Positions 11,001 through 26,000 of a stretch of DNA of 64,000 bases are shown here, piece by piece. The stretch is taken from NCBI GenBank assembly GCA_025267735.1, contig CM046303.1, positions 53,523,403-53,587,402 on the forward strand, read 5' to 3'. The notes under the pieces were generated by a model that worked only from the letters and a program-made list of their open reading frames with translations, searched no databases and was not told the origin of the DNA. How positions within the stretch are numbered: the first letter of the stretch is position 1; every line of letters starts with the position of its first letter. The position numbers and the translations under genes are program-made. Source of the stretch: Mactra quadrangularis (taxonomy: Eukaryota > Mollusca > Bivalvia > Venerida > Mactridae).

Positions 11001-14000
11001 AGTTCAGTCAAGGCTCTACATACAGGAGGTAATATAACAGAAGGTTCAGCTTCTTGTTTTGTCATGTTGTTATATAAACACCATAATGGTTTTAATAAAC
11101 CTAGGTTGATATCTAACTTTACTAGACCAGAGTCTCTGTAAATATAATATATATGGTAGTTCATAGTAGCAACTTTACTAGACCAGAGTCTCTGTAAATA
11201 TAATACATATGGTAGTTTATAGTAGCAACTTTACTAGACCAATCTCTGTAAATATAATATATATGGTAGTTTATAGTAGCAACTTTACCAGACCAGTCTC
11301 TGTAAATATAATATATATGGTAGTTTATAGTAGCAACTTTACTAGACCAGTCTCTGTAAATATAATATATATGGTAGTTTATAGTAGCAACTTTACTAGA
11401 CCAGAGTCTCTGTAAATATAATATATATGGTAGTTTATGGTAGCAACTTTACTAGACCAGTCTCTGTAAAAATAATATATATGATAGTTTATAGTAGCAA
11501 CTTTACTAGACCAGTCTCTGTAAATATAATATATATGGTAGTTTATGGTAGCAACTTTACTAGACCAGAGTCTCTGTAAATATAATATATATGATAGTTT
11601 ATGGTAGCAACTTTACTAGACCAGTCTCTGTAAATATAATATATATGGTAGTTTATAGTAGCAACTTTACTAGACCAGAGTCTCTGTAAATATAATATAT
11701 ATGGTAGTTTATGGTAGCAACTTTACTAGACCAGAGTCTCTGTAAAAATAATATATATGATAGTTTATAGTAGCAACTTTACTAGACCAGAGTCTCTGTA
11801 AATATAATATATATGGTAGTTTATAGTAGCAACTTTACTAGACCAGAGTCTCTGTAAATATAATATATATGGTAGTTTATAGTAGCAACTTTACTAGACC
11901 AGAGTCTCTGTAAATATAATATATATGGTAGTTTATAGTAGCAACTTTACTAGACCAGAGTCTCTGTAAATATAATATATATGGTAGTTTATGGTAGCAA
12001 CTTTACTAGACCAGTCTCTGTAAAAATAATATATATGATAGTTTATAGTAGCAACTTTACTAGACCAGTCTCTGTAAATATAATATATATGATAGTTTAT
12101 AGTAGCAACTTTACTAGACCAGAGTCTCTGTAAATATAATATATATGATAGTTTATGGTAGCAACTTTACTAGACCAGTCTCTGTAAATATAATATATAT
12201 GGTAGTTTATAGTAGCAACTTTACTAGACCAGAGTCTCTGTAAATATAATATATATGGTAGTTTATGGTAGCAACTTTACTAGACCAGTCTCTGTAAAAA
12301 TAATATATATGATAGTTTATAGTAGCAACTTTACTAGACCAGAGTCTCTGTAAATATAATATATATGGTAGTTTATGGTAGCAACTTTACTAGACCAGAG
12401 TCTCTGTAAATATAATATATATGGTAGTTTATGGTAGCAACTTTACTAGACCAGAGTCTCTGTAAATATAATATATATGGTAGTTTATAGTAGCAACTTT
12501 ACTAGACCAGAGTCTCTGTAAATATAATATATATGGTAGTTTATGGTAGCAACTTTACTAGACCAGAGTCTCTGTAAATATAATATATATGGTAGTTTAT
12601 GGTAGCAACTTTACTAGACCAGTCTCTGTAAATATATAATATATATGATAGTTTATAGTAGCAACTTTACTAGACCAGTCTCTGTAAATATAATATATAT
12701 GATAGTTTATAGTAGCAACTCTTCTAGACCAGTCTCTGTAAATATATAATATATATGATAGTTTATAGAAGCAACTTTACTAGACCAGCGTCTCTGTAAA
12801 TATAATACATATGGTAGTTTATAGTAGCAACTTTACTAGACCAGAGTCTCTGTAAATATAATATATATGATAGTTTATAGTAGCAACTTCACTAGACCAG
12901 AGTCTCTGTAAATATAATATATATGGTAGTTTATAGTAGCAACTTTACTAGACCAGTCTCTGTAAATATAATATATATGATAGTTTATAGTAGCAACTTT
13001 ACTAGACCAGTCTCTGTAAATATATAATATATGTGGTAGTTTATAGTAGCAACTTTACTAGACCAGTCTCTGTAAATATAATATATATGATAGTTTATAG
13101 TAGCAACTTTACTAGACCAGTCTCTGTAAATATATAATATATATGATAGTTTATAGTAGCAACTTTACTAGACCAGTCTCTGTAAATATAATATATATGA
13201 TAGTTTATAGTAGCAACTCTTCTAGACCAGTCTCTGTAAATATATAATATATATGATAGTTTATAGTAGCAACTTTACTAGACCAGAGTCTGTGTAAATA
13301 TAATATATATGGTAGTTTAAAGTAGCAACTTTACTAGACCAGAGTCTCTGTAAATATAATATATATGGTAGTTTATGGTAGCAACTTTACTAGACCAGTC
13401 TCTGTAAATATAATATATATGGTAGTTTATAGTAGCAACTTTACTAGACCAGAGTCTCTGTAAATATAATATATATGGTAGTTTATAGTAGCAACTTTAC
13501 TAGACCAGAGTCTCTGTAAATATAATATGTATGGTAGTTTATAGTAGCAACTTTACTAGACCAGTCTCTGTAAATATAATATATATGGTAGTTTATAGTA
13601 GCAACTTTACTAGACCAGCGTCTCTGTAAATATAATATGTATGGTAGTTTATAGTAGCAACTTTACTAGACCAGTCTCTGTAAATATAATATATATGGTA
13701 GTTTATAGTAGCAACTTTACTAGACCAGAGTCTCTGTAAATATAATATATATGGTACTATGGTTAGTGCAATAGGTTAGAACATCAGAACATGTATGGGC
13801 TAAAATAGGAAACAAGTACTGAAAAGATGAAAGTTTGACCTTATTTCAAGTATGGAGACCTCAATTATGACTTTTATGGTCCTATTACATACAAAAATGA
13901 CCCTTCAACATGCATTAATGACCATCTAACACACCCAGTTAGCTTCTTACCCGCAACAATCAATTGATTAACAAGTCCTCCAGAAAACAGACTTGTCATT

Positions 14001-17000
14001 CTCAGCCAGGGGTAACTTGGGCCCCTGACAAGGTGTAATTTAGGAGCCCAGCTTAAAAGTTAAGAAAACCATTTGAACTTTACCACAAAAATGCAAGATT
14101 CTCTACCACTAAAGATCATAATTAATTGGTCAACTAAAGTAGTTGACTTCAAATACTATAGTCTCTCACAGATGGATTATCTATGGTTCACGACAGCCAA
14201 CAATTCTGAAAACACTAACATGGACTCATCGAATATTGTCTTAAAACTTGCCCATGTAGATATCTTTTCACTACAGGCAACTGGGATTGTCTTCTTGCTA
14301 TTTAACTTGGACAAGCTTATTCCAGTGGACCCACTTCTTACAAGTTCCTTGTACAGAGGGTTTGATATAAAACTATGTCCCTTCCAACTTACAATTTTCT
14401 AGGACAGAGTACATAATAAAACATTGAATACAGTTTAACAAACTTACTTGTGTTGTGTCTGTATAATCTTTAATAATAACTGTATTGTTTTTAATCTTTG
14501 TGTACCAGTTTGTTTACTGGCTACAAATACTAATGATGACCATAAATCACTTAATGGTAAACTTCTGTAAAATCAAAGAACACTTAATAGCAATAGAAAA
14601 AAATAGCAAATTAACTTACACACAATTTAGAGAAAAAAGCTTATTCTAAAACAGTTTTGATAACATTGTTTAAATATTGTATAGATGGCCAAGATGTTCC
14701 TTAATGACTCACCGGAGTGTAATGAGGTTTGATGGAAATTGGAACAAAATGTGGTTTTAAGTGGGTTAAGTATAAAGAATGGTTTGCCTTGATTTGACCA
14801 AGTGACCTATCTTTCCACCCTAAAATCATCACCTCATTATCAAACTTGTCAATGACTTACATGATTTGAAGTTTCTGGCCAGGTTTCAAGCAAATTGAAG
14901 CAAAAATCAGTCCTATACAGTGTTTACAGTAGAAAGTTGATGACATCTGACATTCGATGCTGTACCATTTACCAAGCTACACTACCTTATTTTAAGCACT
15001 CTCAGTCTCTGATATCATGTCAATTCGTCAAAAAACACTCTAATACAATGTATATAAACATAAAGTTTGACATACCTAGCTAAATGTGATGATAATATAT
15101 CATTCAATATAATATATCCAGTCTCAAAACTATCTCTAAGTCCAGCTGTAACAGTAAACTTATATCCCCAATGTGTATCTTGCTCTGAGCACTCACTATC
15201 AAATACATAATACAGGGTGTCTCCTGAAATATACATTGGTAAATTGAATTACCAAATAGGTGAACAAGCAGTCTTCATAAACAATTTTCCTATATTTGTG
15301 TTGACCAGTCAATGCATAGCTTTTATCTTGATAAAACTGTTCATAGCATCTAAATTTTAGAATTTCTGCCTTTAGATTGGGTTTTTTGAGCTTTTTTGAA
15401 GGTAAATGTTATTCAAAGACTGTGATAGGGACAATAAGTGTCATGATTATCATTATAGCAAAAGATAGCGGAACATGAACCGTACTGCAGCCATGTCATG
15501 TGCAAGTTGAATGAAGACAAGAAAGTGCATGAGCCTTATCATACCTCTTTTACATACATCCCCTTCCGATCAGAATTTGTCCTGGAGCTTGAATGTCTGA
15601 GGGAAAATCTAAGGATGCAATCATAAAGTTCCTATCAAGTTTAACATCAGGTGTGTAGGAGCAGGGGCTGTGGCTGCGGCCCCAATATTCTGGCAAGCAG
15701 CAGAAATGGGGCCCCAAGTTAATTTTTCATGACACTTATTGAAAATCTTGAGGTCTAATACAATAATTTGTTTTTAAACAGGGGGTACTGAAATCGAGTT
15801 TCAGAGGCTTACATTTACAAAAAATTTCGACAGGCGGGTACCCACCCTATCTGCGGCCCCAATATTTAGAACATTCCGATGCGTCAGAACATTGGTCATC
15901 ATCAGATCTGTAACCTGATAAAAATCCACGGTCCAAGCTTGGATCCAACCCATGACCTTCTGTGTAATAATCAGACATTCCATGAGGCCATTAAAGCAGG
16001 CATGAAAGCAAGGTGAGCACAAGTGCAATACTACAAAACTGCTACATAACAATAATCAATATAAAAGTACCTGGTACTTGGAAACTATTCCATGTACTAC
16101 GTGATGAACCATACATTTTATATTCATTCTGATTCATATCACTACTTGTACTAAAAGTAAGCTCATCTCCCCCTCGTGTGGAACATCTGTAAATAAAATA
16201 ACAAGTTGAAACACAATAAAAATGTATAGTCAGAACAGGGTTGAAATTCATGACCTTCTGAGTCATAAGGAGACCAGGAGACATAATGCTAACTAGAAGG
16301 AGTACAAGTGCCTTATTACACCACTGTTACATTATTATAATACACTGTCTATTGCTTTGTAGACTTGTGTTATGGCCAATGGGTATAATACCACTTCTGT
16401 AGCCTGACTGACAATCTCTCATACAGAGTTGTGGATCCTTACAGTGCTCTCAATCTCTGTTAACGTCTCCAAAGTAGTCCCAAACACGTGATCGTTTAAA
16501 ACGATCATGTGACAATTTTTGAATTCTTTCGATACCCAACAGGCAAACTAACTAACAGATCACCTTTCTTGTCTTGTAGATGTTCAAAGGCTTAACGTTG
16601 ACAGTCCCTTAGCACAAATTTTTGTCATAATTTTTAGCAGTAGCATCTGATGTTGACATTTTTAGCGTATGCGTAAATAAGCCAAATTACTCAGAATAGG
16701 AAGACATTTCACAAAAAATAGTTCCTGCAAAATTAGCTTTTTAAAAAGGATTTCGCCTATAATAAAAGCCTATTTCACTAAAGACTTTAAGATAATATAT
16801 ATATAAGACAATTTACGTCTTCGATACAAAATCTAAATTATATTAGTAATATAATTACTATTTTACAGGAATCTTGTAAATCCGAGACGTTAACAGAGAT
16901 TGAAAGCACTGTAAGGATCAACAACTCTGTATGAGAGGTTGCCTGACTGAGTCACTGAAACAGTTGGCTTTTACAACCAGAACATAAAATGTTAGACACA

Positions 17001-20000
17001 TATCATTGCTTAACAGATGGCTGGGAGGTTAGAGGTTCATGGGTGACCACACAGATTACAATTGGCTGAGTACATGTTTTTCTTTATTTAAATCTGGCAA
17101 CAGAAAGTGCTATCCAGGAGAGAAAAATAAGGAGAAGACAAAGGAAATCACAAATATTTCTGCTCCTTTGTAGTTAATTCCTTTTGTCAGCATATTTAGG
17201 CCTATATTTGTGCAAAGAAATCAGTATGTATTTTTGGAATAAAATCTTTTTTTTAAACTTGTGATCTCAGAAAATGACATTTTCACTTGTGGCTATGTCA
17301 CTCTTGATAAAATATGCTTTCTGAGCTCACTCTATGAAATAAAAATTGATCTTCTATATTTTATAAACATAAAATCATTGAAGCAAAGAAAAAAAATCAG
17401 AATAAAAAATTTTCATCAAAGGTCAAACAAAACAAGTAAATCTGTGAGCTAATGCTCACTAGTGATACCTCCGCAAAAATCTAAAAATATGCGACAAACA
17501 GGAAGTAGATAAGCAAGGAGCATGAAATCGCTTTACACCACATGGGACAATGGGATGAAGCAATATGCAAAGTATTAGGCTGCTGCATGTTATAGTTGCT
17601 GAGAAAACTGCGACGGAAATTTTGTAATGGACGGACGAACGCCCGCACACACGGACAAGGGTAAAACAGTATACCCCCCTCTTCTTCTAAGCGGGGGTAT
17701 AATAATCCAATCATAGAAGAAACAAACACATACTTTGGATCAAAGGAGACACTAAGAAATGAAGCACCAGGTAATTGTATCTTCTCTTTCACAGATAAAG
17801 TTTGATAATTATGTGGTGATTCTTTGGTTACCACGGAGATAGTCACTTCTTCCATAAACTGACATGCTGTACAGGCTATAGGTATTAGACTTTCCTTCTC
17901 ACAATGTTGTACTAGAGTTTGTACTACCTGAAAAATTAGTTCTTACTTTAAATCTAAAATTTCCATTTTTTATATACATTGTATTTGTTTTAACAAAGGG
18001 ATCAAACACAATCTAGTTATCACAAAAAATATGTACCAAGTATAGTGCGTACATATTGACCCGGACCTGACCTTCCAAATTTACATCTAATAATTATCTA
18101 CATTTATCCCGACGAAAGTCAGTACCACGCCTATTCTACACTTCGACAGTGATCATAAAATTATAGAAGTGTGTTTATGTGTTTTAACTCATAATTCTCA
18201 CGGTCAATGTGTAATCGATCATTAATATACTACATTCGTATTCAATGTAATGAATATTCTTTGCATAAAGGTCAGGTCGGGGTCAATATGTATGCACTAT
18301 ACTAACAACAATAAGATTAAAGGGGCGTGGCTAAGTGGTATGGGGTCGGGCTGGTAACCATTGGATAGCCAGATTTGAGTTTGTTTGAACAACATCCAAA
18401 ACAATTGACTAATTGATTTTTAAAAAATAATCTGTGTTGCATTCTTACAGTCATAACATACAACAATAGTAAAATGAGTCAGAGCATTATATGCCCAATG
18501 TATGAGCTGTGGTAAATGACCTTTGCACCAAGAGTGACCTAGACATTTGAACAAAAGATCTAAAAATATGTGTTGCACATTGTTTCAATATGAGGATGAT
18601 TTGAGACTAGTAATTTGAAAATCCCTTTACTAGTAACAAATTTATGGTACACAAATAGCTAATGGAAGGATGGATCTACAATGTAGACCAATACATAATA
18701 TGTCCCTTTGACTATATAACAAGAAATGTAATGTGGAAACCACATTAATGCTGGATTTAAAATCTTTAACACAAAAAATACAAAGGGAAACAATCCATAA
18801 TTAAGCCATGTAGAGTTGTGGTTACTTTATAATTCTGTTCATCACATGGTATGTTATAATTGTATGAAGTTTCGTAAAGATCTGACAATAAATGGCATAA
18901 ATATATGGTAAAAAAAACTTTAAGGCAATTAATGCCCGCCCAAGTGCCCGCCCACTTGTGATGTGCCAAGCTATTAGCTGAATTTTTTCGTTGAAAATCC
19001 AATAAAGTTGATTTTAAAAAGCTATAGAAGATATAGTTACCTTCTGGAAATTTTCTCTACTACCAGTTTTATATAGAAGATCAAGTACACATGGTATCTG
19101 TTGTACTTCTTTACATCCTAATAACCTTGCATTAATCATGTGACCATACGCTGGCCAATGAGCTAGAAGACTTGTAAGTACTTGTCTAGCATATAATATA
19201 CACATAGCCATGTTTACCTACAAGACAAAACAAACATTGTAAAAATACAAATCTGTTTTTTTTATATTTAATAATAATGTGGTCAACAAACACATGATAT
19301 ACAAAACACTATTAAAGTAAACAAACATTGTTTTTTCTTCTAGTTCTTTCCAGACATATATTTGAATGACATCAAAATCCCCCAAAACCCATTTTACTGC
19401 ACAAACTTGATCCATTACTACGACAATCAGATTAACTGGATATCAATTTTCTCACCTTAAGGTGTTTTTGCCAAGTAGCTAAAGTAGCTAGACTACCTGT
19501 TTTTGTTTTCCTGGCTGTGCATTGATATCATTTATATGTATTTCAAACATTTAATTTGTTTACGACGGGTTTAAGTTTCAACATGAAAATGATATCTATA
19601 ATGCTGAGTTCAAAACTAGATCAACTCAGGATATCTGAGTTGGTGCAGTTTGAGGCTGCAGGTTCTATCTTCAAACAGAATGTACATGTATCTTTTTACA
19701 AATCTAGTCGACACCATTCCCTACTGATTGATTAAAGCGTGTAGGACATTTTAATTGGACACCCCTCTTGCTACACACAGGCGCACAAATCTGACAATAA
19801 ATCAGAAAAGTGGAATAATTTCCTGATTGTTGCTACAGTAGTCTGTATAGCATGATTATGAAATATGTACATTTATGTACACAAATACTGATTTAAAATG
19901 AAATGAGTATTTTTATTTCTTATATGTTGTAAATAAAAAAACACAAATAAATTTCACATGCTAGTTAAAAGTACATTACAGAATATGCTATATATACATA

Positions 20001-23000
20001 GGTACATATGCACGATGCCACCAACTATGTGAAACAGATTCCAAAATGTACATTGTCAGAAGAATTCATTACACTGACATATGCTTTATAATGACAATTT
20101 TTCTGGGACTGAACGATATATCGAGACCTGACTGTAGACTTATCTTTAGTCACCTAGACCGTCCATACATTAAATAAAGACAAAATAAATCCTATGTTTT
20201 AGGCAATGGTCTGAAAAAATGTTAGGTAGGGTCGACTCCAAGTTTTTTCTTTTGTATTATTAATAGAGCTAACGGTGACTTTCTCTGTTAGTATTATCTT
20301 TTTGTTAATACAATGTCAATAACAAGAGATGTAATGTGGAAAAAACATTAAAGCCGGATTTAAAAACTTTTACGCAAAAATTACAAAGGGAAATAATCCA
20401 TAATAAAGGCAGGTATATATAACTTTATATAACTTTATTTCCTCCAGATTTGAAGATACAAACAAACATATAGTTATGGAAATAAACAATAAAGAAAAAA
20501 AAATGAAGTAAAGAAGAAAAGATGAACATATTGTGGTTACTTTCTAATTCTGTTCATCACATGGTATGTTATCAATGACAGAAATATATGGTTAAGAAAA
20601 ACTTTATTGCAATTGTTAACGACACCGGACGCCCGCCCATGTTTGGCCTAACTATTAGCTTAATTTTTTCGTTGAAAAATCCAGCTAACAAACTATTAGC
20701 CGAATTTTTTTGTCAAAAATGTTTGAAAAAAAAAAAGACCTCTAGGGTCAGCAAAATTTACAATGTAGGGTCAGATTGCCCTGAACACAAGATTTTTATA
20801 GACTTGATAAGGTTTGACTCTTACTGTTTAAGAGATTCCTACTTAATGTAAGAGATTCCCACAAAAATAGACAAAAAATAAAAAAAACTGATTTAAGTCA
20901 TTTATGGTACATAATTCATAGGAGCTCAAATTTATGTAAAAGCAAGGCATTTTTTAGGGATCTAGAAGGAATCCCTAGCTAAGCATCACTGGGGTTCCTC
21001 CCAAGTTTTTGGGATCCTCAGAATCCCGGAACACTGATAGTGTCAAACCCTGACCTGATACATACATGTATATTACATCCCTTCTTACCTTAGCAAGGTA
21101 TTCTCTAGTACCTGCTTTACCATGTTTTTCTAATTCTTTCTTTAATAAATCAGCACTTTTAGTTCTACGTTGTTTAACTATTTCATCTTGTACATCATTA
21201 TCAGGACATAACTTCTGTGTATCTACTGCCGTCTCTTCAGAAGCTTTATCTATCTTCCTGTAATGTAATAACACATATTGCAGGCTTAGAGCAAGTTAAA
21301 AAAGAGTGTGTTACAACTGTTTTGAGCTAAGCCCGCAATTTATACAGTGTCAAGGGTATCAAGATTTAACTAAGATAAAAATTCACTGAAATAGACAACT
21401 ATTTGTAAGAGTAGTGGTCCAGTGGTAGGACATAGTCTAGAGAACAAAAGATCTGGGATCAAAGCCCACTGATTTCCTAGAGCAAGAAATTTACTTCTAT
21501 TGTTCAAAACCCACCCAGGTGTAAATAGGTTCTTGGAGGGGTCACCTTCCTGAAGGTGATTTCAATAATCAGGGGTTATTGTACAAAATTTAAAAGATTG
21601 ATGAACAAGTATATGGAAGCAGACTTAAATCTACATTTTAAATTTTTTTAAGGAAAATTTTGTCCATCATTTTTACAAAACAGAGTAAAAGAGATTGTTT
21701 TCCTTGAATAAGATAAATACTTCTAATTTCTATGGTATAACAGTGCCCAGATGCAAACTGAAGACCAATTTATATCAGGTTTAACACCTGGTTCCATAAA
21801 CAAACAAAATCAAATGAATTTAAAATTTACCTTTCTGTACGTTTCAATGAAGGATGATAATGTATTCCCATATCAATAACTTTATCAGATAATGTTGTAC
21901 TTAATATAGCATCAGCATTCTGAGATTGTAATATAGTATCCCTGTAAATATACGGAAATATATCAAATTGTCATCTGTTTGTTTGTTTGGTTTTACGCCG
22001 CAGCAACACATTGTATAGGTCATATAGCGGCGGTCAGTCAACCTACTAACTCTTCCTGGAAAGGCTAAATCTTTAAAATTTAGCTGTTAACCAACTACTA
22101 AGGGCATACTTTCGTCAGTGACTGACAACTGCCCTACATAATTAAAAATCATTGGTAGGAAGAAAGGCTGTAGCAATAATTTCATGACGAAGCTAGACGA
22201 AAGTATGCCCCGCCTGGGTATCGAACCCACAACCCCTCGATCAGTAGAATTGCATGCAGCCAACTGAGCTAGCCAGGTCATCTGAATAAACGTGTATACC
22301 AACATAAATCACATGATACATGTACAAGAAAGTTCCACTATAAAGACCACCTTGAAAAATCATGGAAATTTTCAGATTTTTAAGTCCCACATGCTTAATT
22401 TGAGAAGAAAAAGGGTCCCTATATTAAAATCATTTTGCTATAATGACCATTAATATTGATTGTTCTCATGGTAGAACTTTACAGTATAATAAAAGTGCCA
22501 TGTATAAATCATTAGCAGGAATTTGATTTTAGACATAAAACATTAGGACAGCATTATGTCCATTTTAAAATATAGAAATCTGACAATTCTTGTATTATAT
22601 AAAACTCTTTCAACTGTCTCCAAAACCCAGAACTTTAGGTTCAAGCCTAGAAACGTTCACTCTTGCATCTTCAAGGTAAATGGTTTGAATTGTTTACAAA
22701 GGTAAATAAGATAATGGTTTATTTCCTTTATATAGAATAGGCTATAGGATAGGTATTGTCTGTTTTTTCTCAACTGTCAAAGCTTGAATAATTTCACAAT
22801 GACTGAATGCATTGTTTTTGTACTGGCGGCCTAATTTTTATTAAAAATATCTTGACTAAAACTTATCATACCGCATAAGAAGCTTTACTCAATCATAATA
22901 CACACTTTCGGAAACTCATGGGTGTATTACAACAATTATTTTAACAAATGCATTCACCATGAAATTATTCATGTTTTGACAGTTGAAAAAAAGAACAATA

Positions 23001-26000
23001 TGTGTTCTGATAGAAAAATCGTGAATATAATTTACAAAAGCAAGTAAATGCACATGATTTAAAGATATAGGTAGACAGGAGATGAACACAGTATTTAGAT
23101 CTTCCATTAGAGCTGTCAGAAGGTAAACCTACTGCATACACATTAACTATGAAAGAAACAAATCAAAGATTCATTATTAACAATTCTACAATAACATCAA
23201 ATCAAAATTTTTACCATTTTTCAGAGAGTTTCTTCACAATCTCTTTCGGAGTAGCATCAACCCCTTCAAAGCTACAAAAATGAAATACAACAAGGACTTT
23301 AAATAACTATTTGATTTCGACACAGACTAAGTAAAGATGTTCCATATGATAAGTCTAGTACACTTTTTTCTCTTTGTACATGTATGTCAACATTCCAAAA
23401 GGCATTCAACCTCTGTAAATTTAACTTCAATATTTCACTTAAAAATTGTCATGTCTCACTAGTATACCAGTACATAATTATATGTTTCTAGTTTTGAAGG
23501 ATTTTTTTGAAAAAGAAAGGTATATTAGGGTTCAAAGGTTTTGTTAGGAGACCTGGTGTGATCACAGGGAAAACTCATGAGTACATAAACCATGAACTCA
23601 TAAACTCATGAGTACATAAACCACGAACACATAAACTCATGAGTACATAAACCATGAACTCATGAGTACATAAACCATGAACTCATAAGTACATAAACCA
23701 TGAACTCATAAACTCATGAGTACATAAAGCCATTTTCTTTCATGCTTTAGGATGACATGCTGTGTTAAGCAATGAAATTATAATTTCATATTTTCATAGT
23801 AGTGAAAATATAATCTTATATTTTCATTTTCAGTGACATCATCTTAGAAGATAAATGACATCATCTTGGAGAAAAATGACATACATGAATTTGTGAAAAT
23901 TATCTCATACAAAACAAGTACTAAGCATGAAAGAAACAGAATATTAGTCATCTTTGGTGTTAGATTCTTTCTATATTAAGATATTGCTCTTTAGGACCTG
24001 TCGTATAGCATCCGTTGATAATCCACCAAGGGATGCTATACAAGGTTTGTATACATGGAGAAACAAATGATAGAACAACATGGTAAAAGTTTAAATGACT
24101 TTATTAATTGAATGTGATACTAAGGTTGCAACACGTGCATCGCAAGCAATGTGAGATTTTAGCAGATGGAAGTTGGAATTGTGTGCGGAATGAGCAGCCT
24201 AGCATTGCAATTGTATTAAAGCAACCCTGCATTTCAGCTGTGAGACACAGATAGCATAATCAACTGTTATTTTAGCAATCTTGTAATGCAACTCTGTATA
24301 GCAGTTATGAATATAGGGCAATACTAAGCCACCTGATTGGCAAAGCATTTGTACAGCAAAATAGCAACCATTGATAGCACTCCATTGTACAGCAAAATAG
24401 CAACCATTGATAGCACTCCATTGTACAGCAAAATAGCAACCATTGATAGCACTCCATTGTACAGCAAAATAGCAACCATTGATAAATAAGCAACTGATGA
24501 CAGCTTGTACAGAAAAATAGCAACCGTTGATAGCAACCCATTGTACAGCAAAATAGCAATTGTTGATAAATAAGCAACCGATGACAGCTTGTACAGCAAA
24601 ATAGCAACCATTGATAGCAACCCATTGTACAGCAAAGTAGCAAGCAATGATAGCAAGCAAGTTGTATAAGCTTGGTGGGTACGTGGGTAACTGCACACTA
24701 CAGAATACCCTGCCTCCATCCTTAATAGCAATTCAAGCAACCGATGAATCTATGTGGAATTTACATGCGCAATCTACATAGTTAGACATTGTCTCTAGGT
24801 GCTGGTTCAGAGTATTTGTCCATTTTACTTCTTCCAGATACCTAGAGTATGAAGAACCTGTAGTTTATTGACTAGAAACACTAAACCAACTTCCATCCGG
24901 CTATTGATGGCAGATAGTAGGAAGAGGAAGTTCCAGGCAGATGCCTGATGGGAAGTCTGTGAGTTATCTATAGCCCAACCTTTATTACAATCAGAGGTCA
25001 ATGTCAAAATATCATGTGATATCTATATTTAGAATCAAACAAATAAATGAGGTTAGGAGAATTTGTAACTTGACATATGGAATCTAAAATAAAGGGCAAA
25101 TATTACTCAATGCAATATTTGGTTTTATATCAACTTGTGAGCACAGAAAACATCATTTTCACAAGTGGCTACTGGAAATATGCTGTCTGAGCTCACTTAG
25201 TGAAATAATATTTGATATTATGCCATAGTTGATGAATATCTTCCGTATAACATAGAGAAATTTCTATACTTACTTTTCTAATATAGCTTTCACCACAGCA
25301 TCTGGATTTCTATCATTCATATCATATATAACTTTTAATACAGATAATGGTAGATTTAAATCACTTCTTAATATCTAAAATATACACAATTTACACATTT
25401 ATATATTACATGTGTATATTAATTGACAAATGGGAGGGGAAAATTCTGGTGTCTATTTTAGAGCACAGGCTGTTGGCGTCCCCACAAATTTTTTTTTTAA
25501 ACACATATGTGTTGTCAGTAATTTCAAATCAATAGAATATTTCATTGCATTACACATTGTAATATCTGTATGTACTTAAGTAAATTATTGCATTGTATAG
25601 TTAGTTTCATGCTGATACATTTTTACTGACAAAACAACTACTATCCTATGCCATCAGGCTATATGTATGCTCATTTTCATGACCTTTCTGGATATATATG
25701 AACCCAGGTTACCTTAAAAAAAAGGTTTTTTTTTTTTTCATCTAGTTCACTTAATGCCGTATCAACATGATTTAGGTTATTTGACGACAGTTATAGTTCT
25801 GTTTTATTAACCTGTCACAACTTTAATAATTACACTGTCACTGATTCTGTTATTTTTAACTCCTTTCGAACTTGTTACTCCCGGATATTCAAAATCGCCA
25901 CATATATAGTTAGATCATCAATAATTAATATGGATCAGTAGCTCAATTTTCATAAAGAAGTTGAATAATGACACATTCAGTGACCGTGTAATTATTCAAG

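Noticed and set aside
11115..13754. Could the arrays be CRISPR-like?
   Set aside because: Units are contiguous with no unique spacers, and the setting is a eukaryotic intron.
14073..14402. 109-codon plus-strand frame
   Set aside because: Starts at TTG, is AT-rich and has no splice or domain support; probably chance.
19218..19440. Minus-strand frame with VKWVLGDFDVIQIYVWKELE
   Set aside because: Looks protein-like, but available acceptors give the wrong phase between W38 and W39 and no good donor follows.
24199..24740. Overlapping minus-strand frames rich in CYFAVQ
   Set aside because: Product of the 36-bp minisatellite; three frames are open at once, which indicates repeat rather than coding.
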